Assembly (NCBI GenBank): GCA_025359245.1
Contig: JANYGW010000107.1
Location: 1 to 34,077 of the forward strand
Reading direction: 5' to 3'
DNA: 34,077 nucleotides
Source of the DNA: Massilia sp.
GTDB taxonomy: Bacteria > Pseudomonadota > Gammaproteobacteria > Burkholderiales > Burkholderiaceae_D
Under the pieces are notes generated by a model. It was not told where the DNA came from, ran no database searches, and saw nothing but the letters and a program-made list of their open reading frames with translations. This document shows positions 14,186 to 22,551 of the stretch, one piece after another. The position numbers and the translations under genes were made by a program. Position 1 is the stretch's first letter. Each line of letters starts with the position of its first letter.

Positions 14186-15202
14186 ATGAACTCCCTCGAA
14201 GAACTCGTCGTCTCGGCCCAGGCTGACTTTGTCGCCGCCGAAGACGCTGCCGCACTCGAAAACGCCAAAGCCAAGTACCTTGGCAAGACCGGCCAGATTA
14301 CCGAGCAAATGAAGGGCCTGGGCAAACTCGACCCGGACCAGAAAAAAATCCAGGGCGCGCTGATCAACGCGGCCAAGGTGCAGATCGAAACCGCACTGAC
14401 GGCCCGGCGCGATGCGCTGGCCAACGCGCAGCTCGAGGCCCGCCTGAACGCCGAGGCGATCGACGTCACGCTGCCGGGGCGCGGGCGCGCGATGGGCGGC
14501 ATCCACCCGGTGATGCGTACCTGGGAACGGGTCGAAGAGATCTTCCGCTCGATCGGCTTCGATGTCGCCGACGGCCCTGAAATCGAAACCGACTGGACCA
14601 ATTTCACGGCGCTCAACAGCCCGGAAAACCACCCTGCCCGCTCAATGCAGGACACCTTCTACATCGAAGGCAACGACAGCACCGGAAAGCCTTTGCTGCT
14701 GCGCACCCACACCAGCCCGATGCAGGTGCGCTACGCGCGCACCCACACGCCGCCGATCAAGGTGATCGCGCCGGGCCGTACCTACCGCGTCGACAGCGAT
14801 GCGACGCACTCGCCGATGTTCCACCAGGTCGAAGGCCTGTGGATCGCCGAGGACATTTCGTTCGCCGACCTGAAGGGCGTCTACCTCGCCTTCGTCAAGG
14901 CCTTCTTTGAAACCGACGACCTGCAGGTGCGCTTCCGTCCGTCGTATTTCCCGTTCACGGAGCCGTCCGCCGAGATCGACATCGCGTTCGGCAGCGGCCC
15001 CTTGAAAGGGCGCTGGCTGGAAGTGTCGGGCGCCGGCCAGGTACATCCGACGGTGGTCAAAAACTTCGGCCTCGATCCTGAAAAGTTCATCGGCTTCGCG
15101 TTCGGCTCCGGCCTCGAGCGCCTGACCATGCTGCGCTACGGGATCAACGACCTGCGCCTGTTCTACGAAGGCGATCTGCGCTTCCTGAAGCAATTTAACT
15201 AA
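14186..15202 (+). CDS. pheS: Phenylalanine-tRNA ligase alpha subunit
   Basis: 338 residues from ATG 14186; an in-frame upstream extension would run back through the terminator and is rejected. The alpha subunit carries the class II catalytic core of the alpha2beta2 enzyme. N-terminal coiled coil (about 1-90), then [25 protein letters not shown], motif 2 with FHQVEGLWI, and motif 3 [18 protein letters not shown] with GDLRFLKQF at the end. pheT follows after 14 bases with GAGGT as ribosome binding site, so the two form an operon. Confidence 0.97.
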   Translation: MNSLEELVVSAQADFVAAEDAAALENAKAKYLGKTGQITEQMKGLGKLDPDQKKIQGALINAAKVQIETALTARRDALANAQLEARLNAEAIDVTLPGRGRAMGGIHPVMRTWERVEEIFRSIGFDVADGPEIETDWTNFTALNSPENHPARSMQDTFYIEGNDSTGKPLLLRTHTSPMQVRYARTHTPPIKVIAPGRTYRVDSDATHSPMFHQVEGLWIAEDISFADLKGVYLAFVKAFFETDDLQVRFRPSYFPFTEPSAEIDIAFGSGPLKGRWLEVSGAGQVHPTVVKNFGLDPEKFIGFAFGSGLERLTMLRYGINDLRLFYEGDLRFLKQFN

Positions 15203-15216
15203 TTCGAGGTCTACAC

Positions 15217-17643
15217 ATGCAATTCTCTGAAAATTGGCTCCGTACGATGGTCGATCCGAAGATGACTTCGGATGAACTGGCTCACCTGCTGACGATGTCC
15301 GGCCTGGAAGTCGAAGAAGTCGAAGCCGTCGCGCCGCCGTTTTCGAACGTGGTGGTCGCGGAAGTGCTGGAAGTGGTGCGCCATCCGAACGCGGACCGCC
15401 TGAACGTCTGCAAGGTCAATGTCGGCACCGGCACCTTGCTCAACATCGTGTGCGGCGCGCCGAATGTGCGGGTCGGCATGAAGGCCATCTGCGCGATGGC
15501 CGGCGCGATCCTGCCGCCTGGCGCGGACGGCAAGCCGTTCGTGATCAAGGTCGGCGAGCTGCGCGGCGTCGAGTCGCAGGGCATGATGTGCTCGGCCAAG
15601 GAACTGAAGATCTCGGAAGAGAGCAATGGCCTGATGGAGCTGCCGTCGGACGCGCAGGTGGGCCAGAATATCCGCGATTACCTGGCGCTGAACGACCTCA
15701 AATTCACCATCAAGCTCACCCCCAACAAGGCCGATTGCCTGTCGGTGCTGGGCGTGGCGCGCGAAGTGTCGGCGCTGACCGGCACTCCGTTGCTGATGCC
15801 GCAGTTCCGCAGCGTGCCCGTCAACGGCAGTGAAACGCTGCCCGTCAAGATCAGCGCACCGGACCTGTGCGGACGTTTTTCGGGACGCGTGATCCGCGGC
15901 CTGAATGCGCGCGCCGAAACCCCGGCCTGGATGCGCCAGCGCCTCGAGCGCAGCGGCCAGCGGCCGGTGTCGGCGCTGGTCGACATCTCCAACTACGTGA
16001 TGCTGGAGCTGGGCCGTCCGTCGCATGTGTTCGACCTTGCCAAGATCCACGGCGGGCTCGATATCCGCTGGGGCAAGAAGGGCGAAACGCTCAAGCTGTT
16101 GAACGGCACGACCATCGAGATCGATGAATTTTTCGGCGTCATCGCCGACGACAAGGAAATCGAATCACTGGCCGGCATCATGGGCGGCGATTCGACCGCG
16201 GTCACGCTCGACACCGACAGCATCTACCTGGAAGTGGCGTTCTGGTGGCCGAACGCGATCCAGGGCCGCGCGCGGCGCCTCAATTTCTCGACCGATGCGG
16301 CGCACCGCTTCGAGCGCGGGGTCGACTTCGCCACCACGGTCGAACACATCGAGCGCATCACCGCGCTGATCGTCGAAATCTGCGGCACCACGCACACCCT
16401 GGTCGGCCCGGTTGACGACCACGTGGTCAACCTGCCCAAGCGCGACCCGGTGCAGCTGCGCACGGCGCGCGCCCAGAGGGTCATCGGCGTGCCGGTCACC
16501 GACGCCATGGTGGCCGACATTTTCACGCGCCTGGCGCTGCCGTTCACGCAGCAACCCGGCCTGTTCGCGGTCACGTCGCCGTCCTACCGTTTCGATATCG
16601 AGATCGAGGAAGACCTGATCGAGGAAGTGGCGCGCGTGTACGGCTTCGAGAACATCCCGGCGCTGCCGCCGGTGGCCGCCAGCCAGATCATCCTGGCGCC
16701 CGAGAATACCCGTTCGCTGTTCGCCGTGCGCCACCAGTTGGCCGACCTGGGTTACCAGGAAGTGGTCAACATGAGCTTTGTCGAAGCGCAGTGGGAAACC
16801 GATTTTTCGGCCAATACCGACCAGATCAAGCTGCAGAACCCGATCGCCAGCCAGATGAACGTGATGCGCTCGTCGCTGATCGGCAGCCTGGTGGCCAATG
16901 TGCGCTACAACCTGAACCGCAAGGCGGGCAGGGTGCGCGCGTTTGAAGTGGGCGCCGTCTTCAAGCGCAACCCGGCGGCCGCGGACGGTCCGCTGTCGGT
17001 GGCCGGTTTCGACCAGCCGAAACGGGTCGGCGGCGTCGCCTACGGTCCGGCCCAGGACGAGCAATGGGCGTTGCCGACGCGCGCGGTCGATTATTTTGAC
17101 GTCAAGGCCGATGTCGAAGCGATGTTCGCGCCGCGCATGCTGCGCTTCGTCAAAACGGCCCATCCGGGCCTGCATCCGGGCCGTTCGGCCGCGATTCTGC
17201 TCGACGGCGTGGAGATCGGCTTCCTCGGCGAACTGCATCCGCGCTGGCTGCAGAAGTACGACCTGCCGCAGGCGCCGGTGCTGTTCGAGGTTGATGCGGT
17301 TGCCTTGCAACAACGTCTGGTGCCCCATTATAATGAGATTTCCAAGTTCCCCGGCGCCACGCGCGACCTGGCGCTGGTGGTCAAACAGGACGTGGCGGCG
17401 CAGGATCTGGTCGATGCATTTAATACTGAACTGCAATTAAATCCTGCTGGAAAGATTGTGCAAGCCATTGTTTTGTTTGATGAATATCGGGGAAAAGGAT
17501 TGGAAGCGGACGAAAAAAGCCTTGCTTTCCGCTTTAGCTTGCAAGATACTCAAACTACCTTGCAGGACGATCAAGTCGATGCCGTGATGGCAGCGCTGAT
17601 CGAGGCGGCGAGCAAGCAACTTGACGCAAAACCGCGTTCATAA
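15217..17643 (+). CDS. pheT: Phenylalanine-tRNA ligase beta subunit
   Basis: 808 residues, normal for the bacterial beta subunit. Order: N-terminal tRNA-binding (EMAP II-like) domain about 40-155 ([23 protein letters not shown]), B3/B4 editing domain about 210-370, B5 domain about 400-475, catalytic-like core, and the C-terminal FDX-ACB anticodon-binding domain from about 715 ([18 protein letters not shown]). It removes Tyr mischarged on tRNA-Phe and completes the alpha2beta2 enzyme. ihfA follows after 51 bases with no terminator, the order seen in many proteobacteria. Confidence 0.97.
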   Translation: MQFSENWLRTMVDPKMTSDELAHLLTMSGLEVEEVEAVAPPFSNVVVAEVLEVVRHPNADRLNVCKVNVGTGTLLNIVCGAPNVRVGMKAICAMAGAILPPGADGKPFVIKVGELRGVESQGMMCSAKELKISEESNGLMELPSDAQVGQNIRDYLALNDLKFTIKLTPNKADCLSVLGVAREVSALTGTPLLMPQFRSVPVNGSETLPVKISAPDLCGRFSGRVIRGLNARAETPAWMRQRLERSGQRPVSALVDISNYVMLELGRPSHVFDLAKIHGGLDIRWGKKGETLKLLNGTTIEIDEFFGVIADDKEIESLAGIMGGDSTAVTLDTDSIYLEVAFWWPNAIQGRARRLNFSTDAAHRFERGVDFATTVEHIERITALIVEICGTTHTLVGPVDDHVVNLPKRDPVQLRTARAQRVIGVPVTDAMVADIFTRLALPFTQQPGLFAVTSPSYRFDIEIEEDLIEEVARVYGFENIPALPPVAASQIILAPENTRSLFAVRHQLADLGYQEVVNMSFVEAQWETDFSANTDQIKLQNPIASQMNVMRSSLIGSLVANVRYNLNRKAGRVRAFEVGAVFKRNPAAADGPLSVAGFDQPKRVGGVAYGPAQDEQWALPTRAVDYFDVKADVEAMFAPRMLRFVKTAHPGLHPGRSAAILLDGVEIGFLGELHPRWLQKYDLPQAPVLFEVDAVALQQRLVPHYNEISKFPGATRDLALVVKQDVAAQDLVDAFNTELQLNPAGKIVQAIVLFDEYRGKGLEADEKSLAFRFSLQDTQTTLQDDQVDAVMAALIEAASKQLDAKPRS

Positions 17644-17694
17644 CCCCCGAAGCAGCAAGAACGAAGGCAGGGCTGGAAAATTAATAATAACGAC

Positions 17695-18093
17695 GTGGAT
17701 TCCGCCGTACTCCAATCGGCACTCGCGGCCGACCTGCATCGCGCGATGCTGGTCGCCAAGGTGCGCCAGGACGCGGAAAAAGATTTACCGACCTTGACCA
17801 AGGCCGAGCTGGCCGAACTGCTGTTCGAACAGGTCGGCCTGAACAAGCGCGAAGCGAAGGACATGGTCGAGACGTTTTTCGACGAAATTCGCAATGCGCT
17901 GGAACGGGGCGAGGCGGTCAAGCTGTCCGGCTTCGGCAATTTCCAGCTGCGCGACAAGCCGCAGCGGCCCGGCCGCAACCCGAAGACCGGCGAAGAAATC
18001 CCGATCACGGCGCGGCGCGTTGTCACCTTCCACGCCAGCCAGAAACTCAAGGGCATGGTCGAAGAAACCAGCCCGGTTTCGCGTGCTGTGTAG
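17695..18093 (+). CDS. ihfA: Integration host factor alpha subunit
   Basis: 132 residues from GTG 17695. The DNA-bending IHF/HU fold starts near residue 34 ([27 protein letters not shown]), with the intercalating loop [22 protein letters not shown]. About 32 residues precede the fold, while E. coli IhfA begins directly at it. The upstream context (GGAAAATTAATAATAACGAC) has only a weak ribosome binding site; a TTG at 17794 would give the short form. IHF alpha pairs with beta (IhfB) to bend DNA in transcription, replication and recombination. It lies after pheST and 18 bases before the MerR-type gene. Confidence 0.92.
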   Translation: MDSAVLQSALAADLHRAMLVAKVRQDAEKDLPTLTKAELAELLFEQVGLNKREAKDMVETFFDEIRNALERGEAVKLSGFGNFQLRDKPQRPGRNPKTGEEIPITARRVVTFHASQKLKGMVEETSPVSRAV

Positions 18094-18111
18094 CAGCCAT
18101 AAAAGCGACTT

Positions 18112-18531
18112 ATGAATGATCGTCCGAGCAAGACTGATCTGATCGTGCTGCCGGCCATCCCGGCCAAGCGGTATTTTACGATCGGGGAAGTCAGCGAGCT
18201 GTGCGGCGTCAAGCCGCACGTGCTGCGCTACTGGGAGCAGGAATTTACCCAGCTCAAGCCGGTCAAGCGGCGCGGCAACCGGCGTTATTACCAGCATCAT
18301 GAAGTGTTGCTGATCCGCCGCATCCGCGAATTGCTGTACGAACAAGGCTTCACCATCAGCGGCGCCCGCAACAAGCTCGACAGTCGCGGCGGCGAATTGC
18401 ACGCCGGCGCCGACGAGGGCCAGAACGGCAGCGACGGCCAGGATGGCGGCGCGTTTCCGGCCGGCCCGGACCATGCGACGCTGCGCCTCGAGCTGACCGC
18501 CATCCTCGCACTGCTGCGGCCGCAGGCATAA
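18112..18531 (+). CDS. MerR-family transcriptional regulator
   Basis: 139 residues. The N-terminal winged helix-turn-helix is YFTIGEVSELCGVKPHVLRYWEQEF at about 21-45, followed by the wing KRRGNRRYY and the helix RRIRELLYEQGFTISGARNKL. The C-terminal part is short, Gly/Asp-rich and lacks the Cys metal-binding loops of MerR/CueR, so no metal sensing is expected. MerR proteins of this kind commonly follow ihfA in proteobacteria; their ligand is unknown to me. Close spacing with ihfA suggests co-transcription. Confidence 0.88.
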   Translation: MNDRPSKTDLIVLPAIPAKRYFTIGEVSELCGVKPHVLRYWEQEFTQLKPVKRRGNRRYYQHHEVLLIRRIRELLYEQGFTISGARNKLDSRGGELHAGADEGQNGSDGQDGGAFPAGPDHATLRLELTAILALLRPQA

Positions 18532-18596
18532 AGCGCGAGCGCGCCGCTGCCGTCGGCCGCATCACCGGCGCGCAAGCTGCGCGCGTTCACCCGTGC

Positions 18597-18624
18597 TTAT
18601 ACAAAGCCGACAGGGTGCTAGAAT
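18597..18624 (+). promoter_or_regulatory. Promoter of the NarL-type regulator gene
   Basis: TTATAC (18597-18602) and TAGAAT (18619-18624), 16 bases apart, with TG in the extended -10 position. A stem CCGGG/CCCGG (18643-18659) follows in the 5' leader about 40 bases before ATG 18697. Confidence 0.55.
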
Positions 18625-18696
18625 ACTAATTGATGCGCAGTGCCGGGCAAGAGTCCCGGGTTCTTTCCTATCCCAGGGAAAATTTAAGGGAAGACA

Positions 18697-19329
18697 ATGA
18701 TACGCGTTGCCATTTGTGACGACCACCAAATTGTACGAGCTGGGTTCAAGCAGATTTTTTCGTCATCGGACGACTTTGAAGTCGTTGCCGAAGGCGCCAC
18801 GGGCCGCGAGGCCCTCGATATCGCACGCCGCGAGATGTGCGACGTGCTGCTGCTCGACATCGCCATGCCCGACCAGAGCGGCATCGACATCCTGCGCACG
18901 ATCCGCCAGGGCCAGCCCAACTTGCCGGTGCTGATACTGTCCGGCTACCCGGCCCAGCAATATGCGCTGAACCTGTTCAAGATGGGCGCCAACGGCTACC
19001 TGAACAAGGAATGCGAGGCCGAGGAACTCAAGATGGCCGTGCGCACCGTGTTCCAGGGGCGGCGCTACGTCAGTTCCACGGTCGGCGAACTGCTGGCCCA
19101 AAGCTTCGACCGCGATCCGAGCACCGCCTTGCATACCGAATTGTCGGACCGCGAATTCCAGGTGTTCCTGCGCCTGGCCAAGGGCGCCACGGTGTCCGAT
19201 ATCGGCGTCGCGCTGTCGCTGAGCATCAAGACGGTGTCGACCTACCGCACCCGCATCATGGAAAAAATGGGGCTGCAGTCGAACAGCGACCTGACCTATT
19301 ACGCAATGAAAAACAACCTGCTCGATTGA
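18697..19329 (+). CDS. NarL/FixJ-type response regulator
   Basis: 210 residues. Receiver domain 1-120 with the acidic pair Asp8/Asp9, phosphoacceptor Asp54 (LLLDIAMPD), Ser82 in LILSGY and Lys104 (YLNKE). The LuxR-type helix-turn-helix is at about 145-205 (LSDREFQVFLRLAKGATVSDIGVALSLSIKTVSTYRTRIMEKMGL). The partner is most likely the CHASE3 histidine kinase encoded just downstream, since HisKA_3 kinases pair with NarL-type regulators. The genes are separated by 96 bases with a second -10 box, so they may be expressed separately. Target genes are not evident. Confidence 0.93.
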   Translation: MIRVAICDDHQIVRAGFKQIFSSSDDFEVVAEGATGREALDIARREMCDVLLLDIAMPDQSGIDILRTIRQGQPNLPVLILSGYPAQQYALNLFKMGANGYLNKECEAEELKMAVRTVFQGRRYVSSTVGELLAQSFDRDPSTALHTELSDREFQVFLRLAKGATVSDIGVALSLSIKTVSTYRTRIMEKMGLQSNSDLTYYAMKNNLLD

Positions 19330-19332
19330 ATC

Positions 19333-19383
19333 GCTGCAGTACGGTTGTGCTTGACTGCAGCGCAGCAATTCCCGGTCTATAAT
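19333..19383 (+). promoter_or_regulatory. Kinase promoter region with an 8-bp inverted repeat
   Basis: TATAAT at 19378-19383 lies 42 bases before the kinase ATG. No good -35 box stands at 17 bases; TTGACT (19351-19356) is 21 bases away. GCTGCAGT (19333-19340) and ACTGCAGC (19354-19361) are perfect inverted copies spanning the -35 area. A promoter with a weak -35 and an upstream palindrome suggests activator control. Confidence 0.5.
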
Positions 19384-19425
19384 CGCCTTCAAGCCTCAGC
19401 TCTGCAGCGCGCATAAGGATACAGG

Positions 19426-20922
19426 ATGTATTTCACCACCGACCCTCCCGCCAAGGCAGGCTTGCCGTTTTATAAGACCGTGGTCTGCCTGTTCTGCGTG
19501 CTGATCCTGATCGTCAACGGCTTCAGCCTGTTTCACAATCTCGGTTCGCTCAAGGCGGCCAGCCAGGCGCAGACGCAGACCGCGCTCGTGACGGAAAAAC
19601 TGCAGAACATCAACCTGCTGGTGATGGATGCCGAAAGCAATCTGCGCGGCTATTTTCTATCGAATAACGACGTCTACCTGGGCCCGCTGCGCACGGCCGC
19701 CAGCGAAATGGACGTGCAGTTTGCCGCCCTTGAGCAGCTGCTGGCCGACAGTCCGGCCGAGCGCAGGAACCTGAACCAGCTGCACAGCCTGGTGAGCCGC
19801 AAGCTCGACGGCATGAACCAGATCCTGACCGTGTTCCAGAAGGGCGGGCTGGGCGACATCGTGGCGATCGCCGCCAACAGCGACAGCAAGGCCTTGCTCG
19901 ACGAAATCGGCTTCCAGGTGACGGTCATGGTGCGCGAACAAAACCTGCTGCTCGATGCCGGGCGCGCCGCCTTCTACAAGGAATACCGCTACGCCGTCAT
20001 GCTCGGGATCGGCATCAACGCGATGGCGATCCTGGTGCTGGGCCTGTTCTACCGCCTGATACGCAGCGGTTTCTATGCGCGCGTGGCGACCCAGCGCGCG
20101 CTGCAGAACGCCAATGAAAACCTGGAATCGATGGTGGCGCTGCGCACCGAGCAGCTATCGGTGCTGTCGCGCCACCTGATCAGCGTCAGCGAAGAGGAAA
20201 AGGCGCGCCTGGCGCGCGAACTGCACGACGAACTGGGCGCCAACCTGACCGCCATCAATATCGACCTGAACGCCGTGGCCGACCGCCTGCGCGCGGCCCA
20301 GCCGGAGCTGGCCGCCATGCTCGACCGCGCGCGCGGCACGCTGGTCGACACGGTCGAACTGAAGCGGCGCATCGTCGACAACCTGCGTCCGAGCATGCTC
20401 GACCACCTGGGCCTGGCCAGCGCGCTGCACAATTATTGCGGCGAATACGCGCGCCTGACCGGCCTGGTGTGCGAGGTGCTGATCGAGGGCGAGGTCGACG
20501 CGGCTGGTCCGATGCATGCGATCGCGGTGTTTCGCATCGTCCAGGAGTCGCTCAACAATATTGCCAAGTACGCCGGCGCGCGCCAGGTGATCGTGCAGCT
20601 GATGCGCGAGGGCCAGATGCTGGCGCTGGAAATTATCGACGACGGGGTCGGCATTGCGGCCGATGCCGCGTCGAAACCGAAATCCTACGGCTTGCTGGGG
20701 ATGCGCGAACGCGCCTTGCTGCTCGGCGGCAGCCTGCAGGTGCGGCGCGGCATCAACGGCAACGGCACTTGCGTGGCGGCGATGATACCGGTCGGCGACG
20801 GTGCGGCGCGCGAGGGCGCGCTCAGCGTGCCACATCCATCAGCAGCCGATCATATTCCGTCTTTGCCACCTTGTAGCACTCGCCCGCATACAACTCAAGA
20901 CCTTGACGGTCAATTACGGTGA
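19426..20922 (+). CDS. CHASE3-domain sensor histidine kinase (HisKA_3)
   Basis: 498 residues: TM1 about 17-37, periplasmic CHASE3-type helical domain about 40-185 (MDAESNLRGYFLSNNDVYLGPL is typical), TM2 about 187-210, a short coiled coil, the HisKA_3 site RELHDELGANLTA (His267), then a HATPase domain with VQESLNNIAKYAGA, IIDDGVGI and YGLLGMRERA. It should phosphorylate the NarL-type regulator encoded upstream. The catalytic domain ends near residue 452; the last 45 or so residues have no family match, and the final 33 codons are read antisense through the end of the Crp/Fnr-type gene. The CHASE3 signal is unknown. AAGGATACAGG precedes ATG 19426. Confidence 0.92.
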   Translation: MYFTTDPPAKAGLPFYKTVVCLFCVLILIVNGFSLFHNLGSLKAASQAQTQTALVTEKLQNINLLVMDAESNLRGYFLSNNDVYLGPLRTAASEMDVQFAALEQLLADSPAERRNLNQLHSLVSRKLDGMNQILTVFQKGGLGDIVAIAANSDSKALLDEIGFQVTVMVREQNLLLDAGRAAFYKEYRYAVMLGIGINAMAILVLGLFYRLIRSGFYARVATQRALQNANENLESMVALRTEQLSVLSRHLISVSEEEKARLARELHDELGANLTAINIDLNAVADRLRAAQPELAAMLDRARGTLVDTVELKRRIVDNLRPSMLDHLGLASALHNYCGEYARLTGLVCEVLIEGEVDAAGPMHAIAVFRIVQESLNNIAKYAGARQVIVQLMREGQMLALEIIDDGVGIAADAASKPKSYGLLGMRERALLLGGSLQVRRGINGNGTCVAAMIPVGDGAAREGALSVPHPSAADHIPSLPPCSTRPHTTQDLDGQLR

Positions 20923-21631
20923 TATTGCCGCGCCGGTACTGAATCAGGCCGTCGTCCTGCAATTTGCCGGCCGCCGCCGTGATGCTTTCGCGGCGCACGC
21001 CCAGCATGATCGAAATGAGTTCCTGGGTCACTTTCAGTTCGTTGGAGGCGGAGCGGTCGAGGCGGTCGAGCAGCCAGCGGCACAGCTTTTGTTCGATCGA
21101 GCTGTGGCGCCCGCCGACGGCGTTCTGGGCCATCTGGGCGAACAGCGCATTGGTATAGCGCATCAGCAGCTGTGGCAGCGCGCCGCCCTGGTTGAAGGCG
21201 TCGCGCAGGAACTGGGTCTTGAGGCGGTAGCCGTAGCCGTCGCTCTGGACGACGGCGCTGCACATGGCCCGTTCGCCCATGAACAGCGACATGCCGACCA
21301 CGCCTTCATGGCCGACCACGGCGATTTCGGTGGTGGCGCCGTCTTCCATCACGTACAGCAGCGAGACGATGGCGGTGGTGGGAAAATACACATTGTCCAG
21401 TTTGCTGCCGTATTCGAACAATTCCTTGCCGAACGGCAGGGCGACCAGTTCCAGGTGCTCAAACAGCGATTCCAGATCCTGGCGCGGCAGGGCGGCCAGC
21501 AATTCGTTCTGCTGGGTGCCGCTAAAGCTGACAATGGGCCGTGACGCAACTTTTAACTCCTGCGCAGTGGCGGGAATCTGGTTTGCCGAAGGCGCATCGT
21601 GCGCGCTAGCACCAAGTTGGGTGTTGTTCAT
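20822..21631 (-). CDS. Crp/Fnr-family transcriptional regulator
   Basis: 269 residues from ATG 21631, which has GAGG seven bases upstream; the open frame extends further but without a better start. An effector domain of the cyclic-nucleotide-binding fold spans about 45-160 (LPFGKELFEYGSKLDNVYFPTTAIVSLLY...IAVVGHEGVVGMSLFMGE). It lacks the Arg-Ser/Thr cAMP pocket of CRP and the N-terminal Cys cluster of FNR. The helix-turn-helix is at about 201-220 (VTQELISIMLGVRRESITAA). Ligand unknown. It is convergent with the CHASE3 kinase and the two coding regions overlap by 101 bases. Confidence 0.88.
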   Translation of the reverse strand: MNNTQLGASAHDAPSANQIPATAQELKVASRPIVSFSGTQQNELLAALPRQDLESLFEHLELVALPFGKELFEYGSKLDNVYFPTTAIVSLLYVMEDGATTEIAVVGHEGVVGMSLFMGERAMCSAVVQSDGYGYRLKTQFLRDAFNQGGALPQLLMRYTNALFAQMAQNAVGGRHSSIEQKLCRWLLDRLDRSASNELKVTQELISIMLGVRRESITAAAGKLQDDGLIQYRRGNITVIDRQGLELYAGECYKVAKTEYDRLLMDVAR

Positions 21632-21662
21632 TATTTTCCTCACTATCTTTGACATCATGGAC

Positions 21663-21720
21663 GCCTGCCCTTCACAACGCGGCAGGACGATATGTGAACA
21701 ATATAGCCATAGTCCGTTGG
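21663..21720 (-). promoter_or_regulatory. Upstream region of the Crp/Fnr-type gene
   Basis: On the minus strand TTATGT and TATATT are 18 bases apart, a fair promoter about 60 bases before ATG 21631. The inverted pair CCTGCC/GGCAGG (21663-21685) could form a stem in the 5' leader. The rest of the gap up to 21885 is GC-rich and holds the opposite promoter. Confidence 0.4.
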
Positions 21721-21850
21721 CGAACATAAGATTAGCAGTCGCCCCTGTGTAGGCTGTTTGCATAGCTTTTTGTGGGCCTGGTCCTACTGGGGCGCAGGGC
21801 TGGCCGCCAGCGCCGGGACGGCGGGGCTGGTGTCGGCGGCCCGGGTGCGA

Positions 21851-21856
21851 CATAAT
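21851..21856 (+). promoter_or_regulatory. Possible -10 box of the OmpR-type regulator
   Basis: CATAAT 30 bases before ATG 21886. A start site near 21864 would leave a leader of about 20 bases with no clear ribosome binding site. The -35 region is GC-rich and does not match consensus. Confidence 0.3.
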
Positions 21857-21885
21857 GGTCCTACCGCAACTAATTGATTGCCCGT

Positions 21886-22551
21886 ATGCACGTGTTACTG
21901 GTGGAAGACGATGCCGTGCTGGCCGACGGCCTGGCCCGCGTGCTGCAGGGCCATGGCATGGTGGTCGACGTGGTGGGCAACGGCACCCAGGCCGACCAGA
22001 TGCTGCAGCACATCGAGGCGGCCGTGGTCGTGCTCGACATCGGCCTGCCCGGCATCGACGGCTTCGAAGTGGTGCGCCGGCTGCGCGCGCGCGACGGCAA
22101 CACCCCGGTGCTGCTGCTGACGGCGCGCGACGCCATCGAAGACCGGGTGCGCGGCCTGGAACTGGGCGCCGACGACTACCTGGTCAAGCCGTTCGCCACG
22201 GCCGAGCTGGTCGCGCGCGTCAAGGCGCTGGCCCGGCGCAATGCGCCCAAGCCGGCGCTGCTGACGCTGGGCCTGCTCACGCTGGACACCTTTGCCCGCC
22301 GCGCCAGCATCGACGGGCGCCCGGTCGAGCTGTCGGTGCGCGAATGGGCGGTGCTCGAATACCTGCTGCAGCATACCGGGCGCGTGGTGTCGAAACAGCA
22401 GATCATCGACGCCATCCTGCCGTGGGGCGGCGACCTGACGCTGAACGCGGTCGAGGTGTACGTGTCGCGCCTGCGCCTGAAGATTGCCGACGCCGGCATG
22501 AGCATCCTGACCATCCGCGGCTTCGGCTACATGCTCGAACAGCAGGCATGA
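21886..22551 (+). CDS. OmpR-family response regulator
   Basis: 221 residues from ATG 21886 (an in-frame TTG lies four codons earlier). Receiver domain with Glu7/Asp8/Asp9 (VEDDAVL), phosphoacceptor Asp51 (VVLDIGLPGIDG), Thr79 and Lys101 (YLVKPF). The C-terminal winged helix of OmpR type spans about 128-218 (ELSVREWAVLEYLLQHTGRVVSKQQI...NAVEVYVSRLRLKI...IRGFGYML). It resembles the QseB/TctD subgroup. Its stop overlaps the kinase start by ATGA, so both are translated together. 11-bp-phased direct repeats before the pilin operon are a candidate binding site. Confidence 0.93.
   Translation: MHVLLVEDDAVLADGLARVLQGHGMVVDVVGNGTQADQMLQHIEAAVVVLDIGLPGIDGFEVVRRLRARDGNTPVLLLTARDAIEDRVRGLELGADDYLVKPFATAELVARVKALARRNAPKPALLTLGLLTLDTFARRASIDGRPVELSVREWAVLEYLLQHTGRVVSKQQIIDAILPWGGDLTLNAVEVYVSRLRLKIADAGMSILTIRGFGYMLEQQA

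Noticed and set aside
14072-14186. Phe-rich leader peptide for pheST
   Set aside because: I looked for a short ORF with Phe codons before the terminator and found none.
18532-18696. tRNA-Pro after the merR-like gene, as I recall in some relatives
   Set aside because: No cloverleaf sequence is present; the gap holds only a promoter and a small stem.
21855-22547. Upstream extension of the TctE-type kinase frame
   Set aside because: This part lies within the OmpR-type regulator in another frame and its product is Arg/Gly/Ala-rich; the ATGA-coupled start at 22548 fits.
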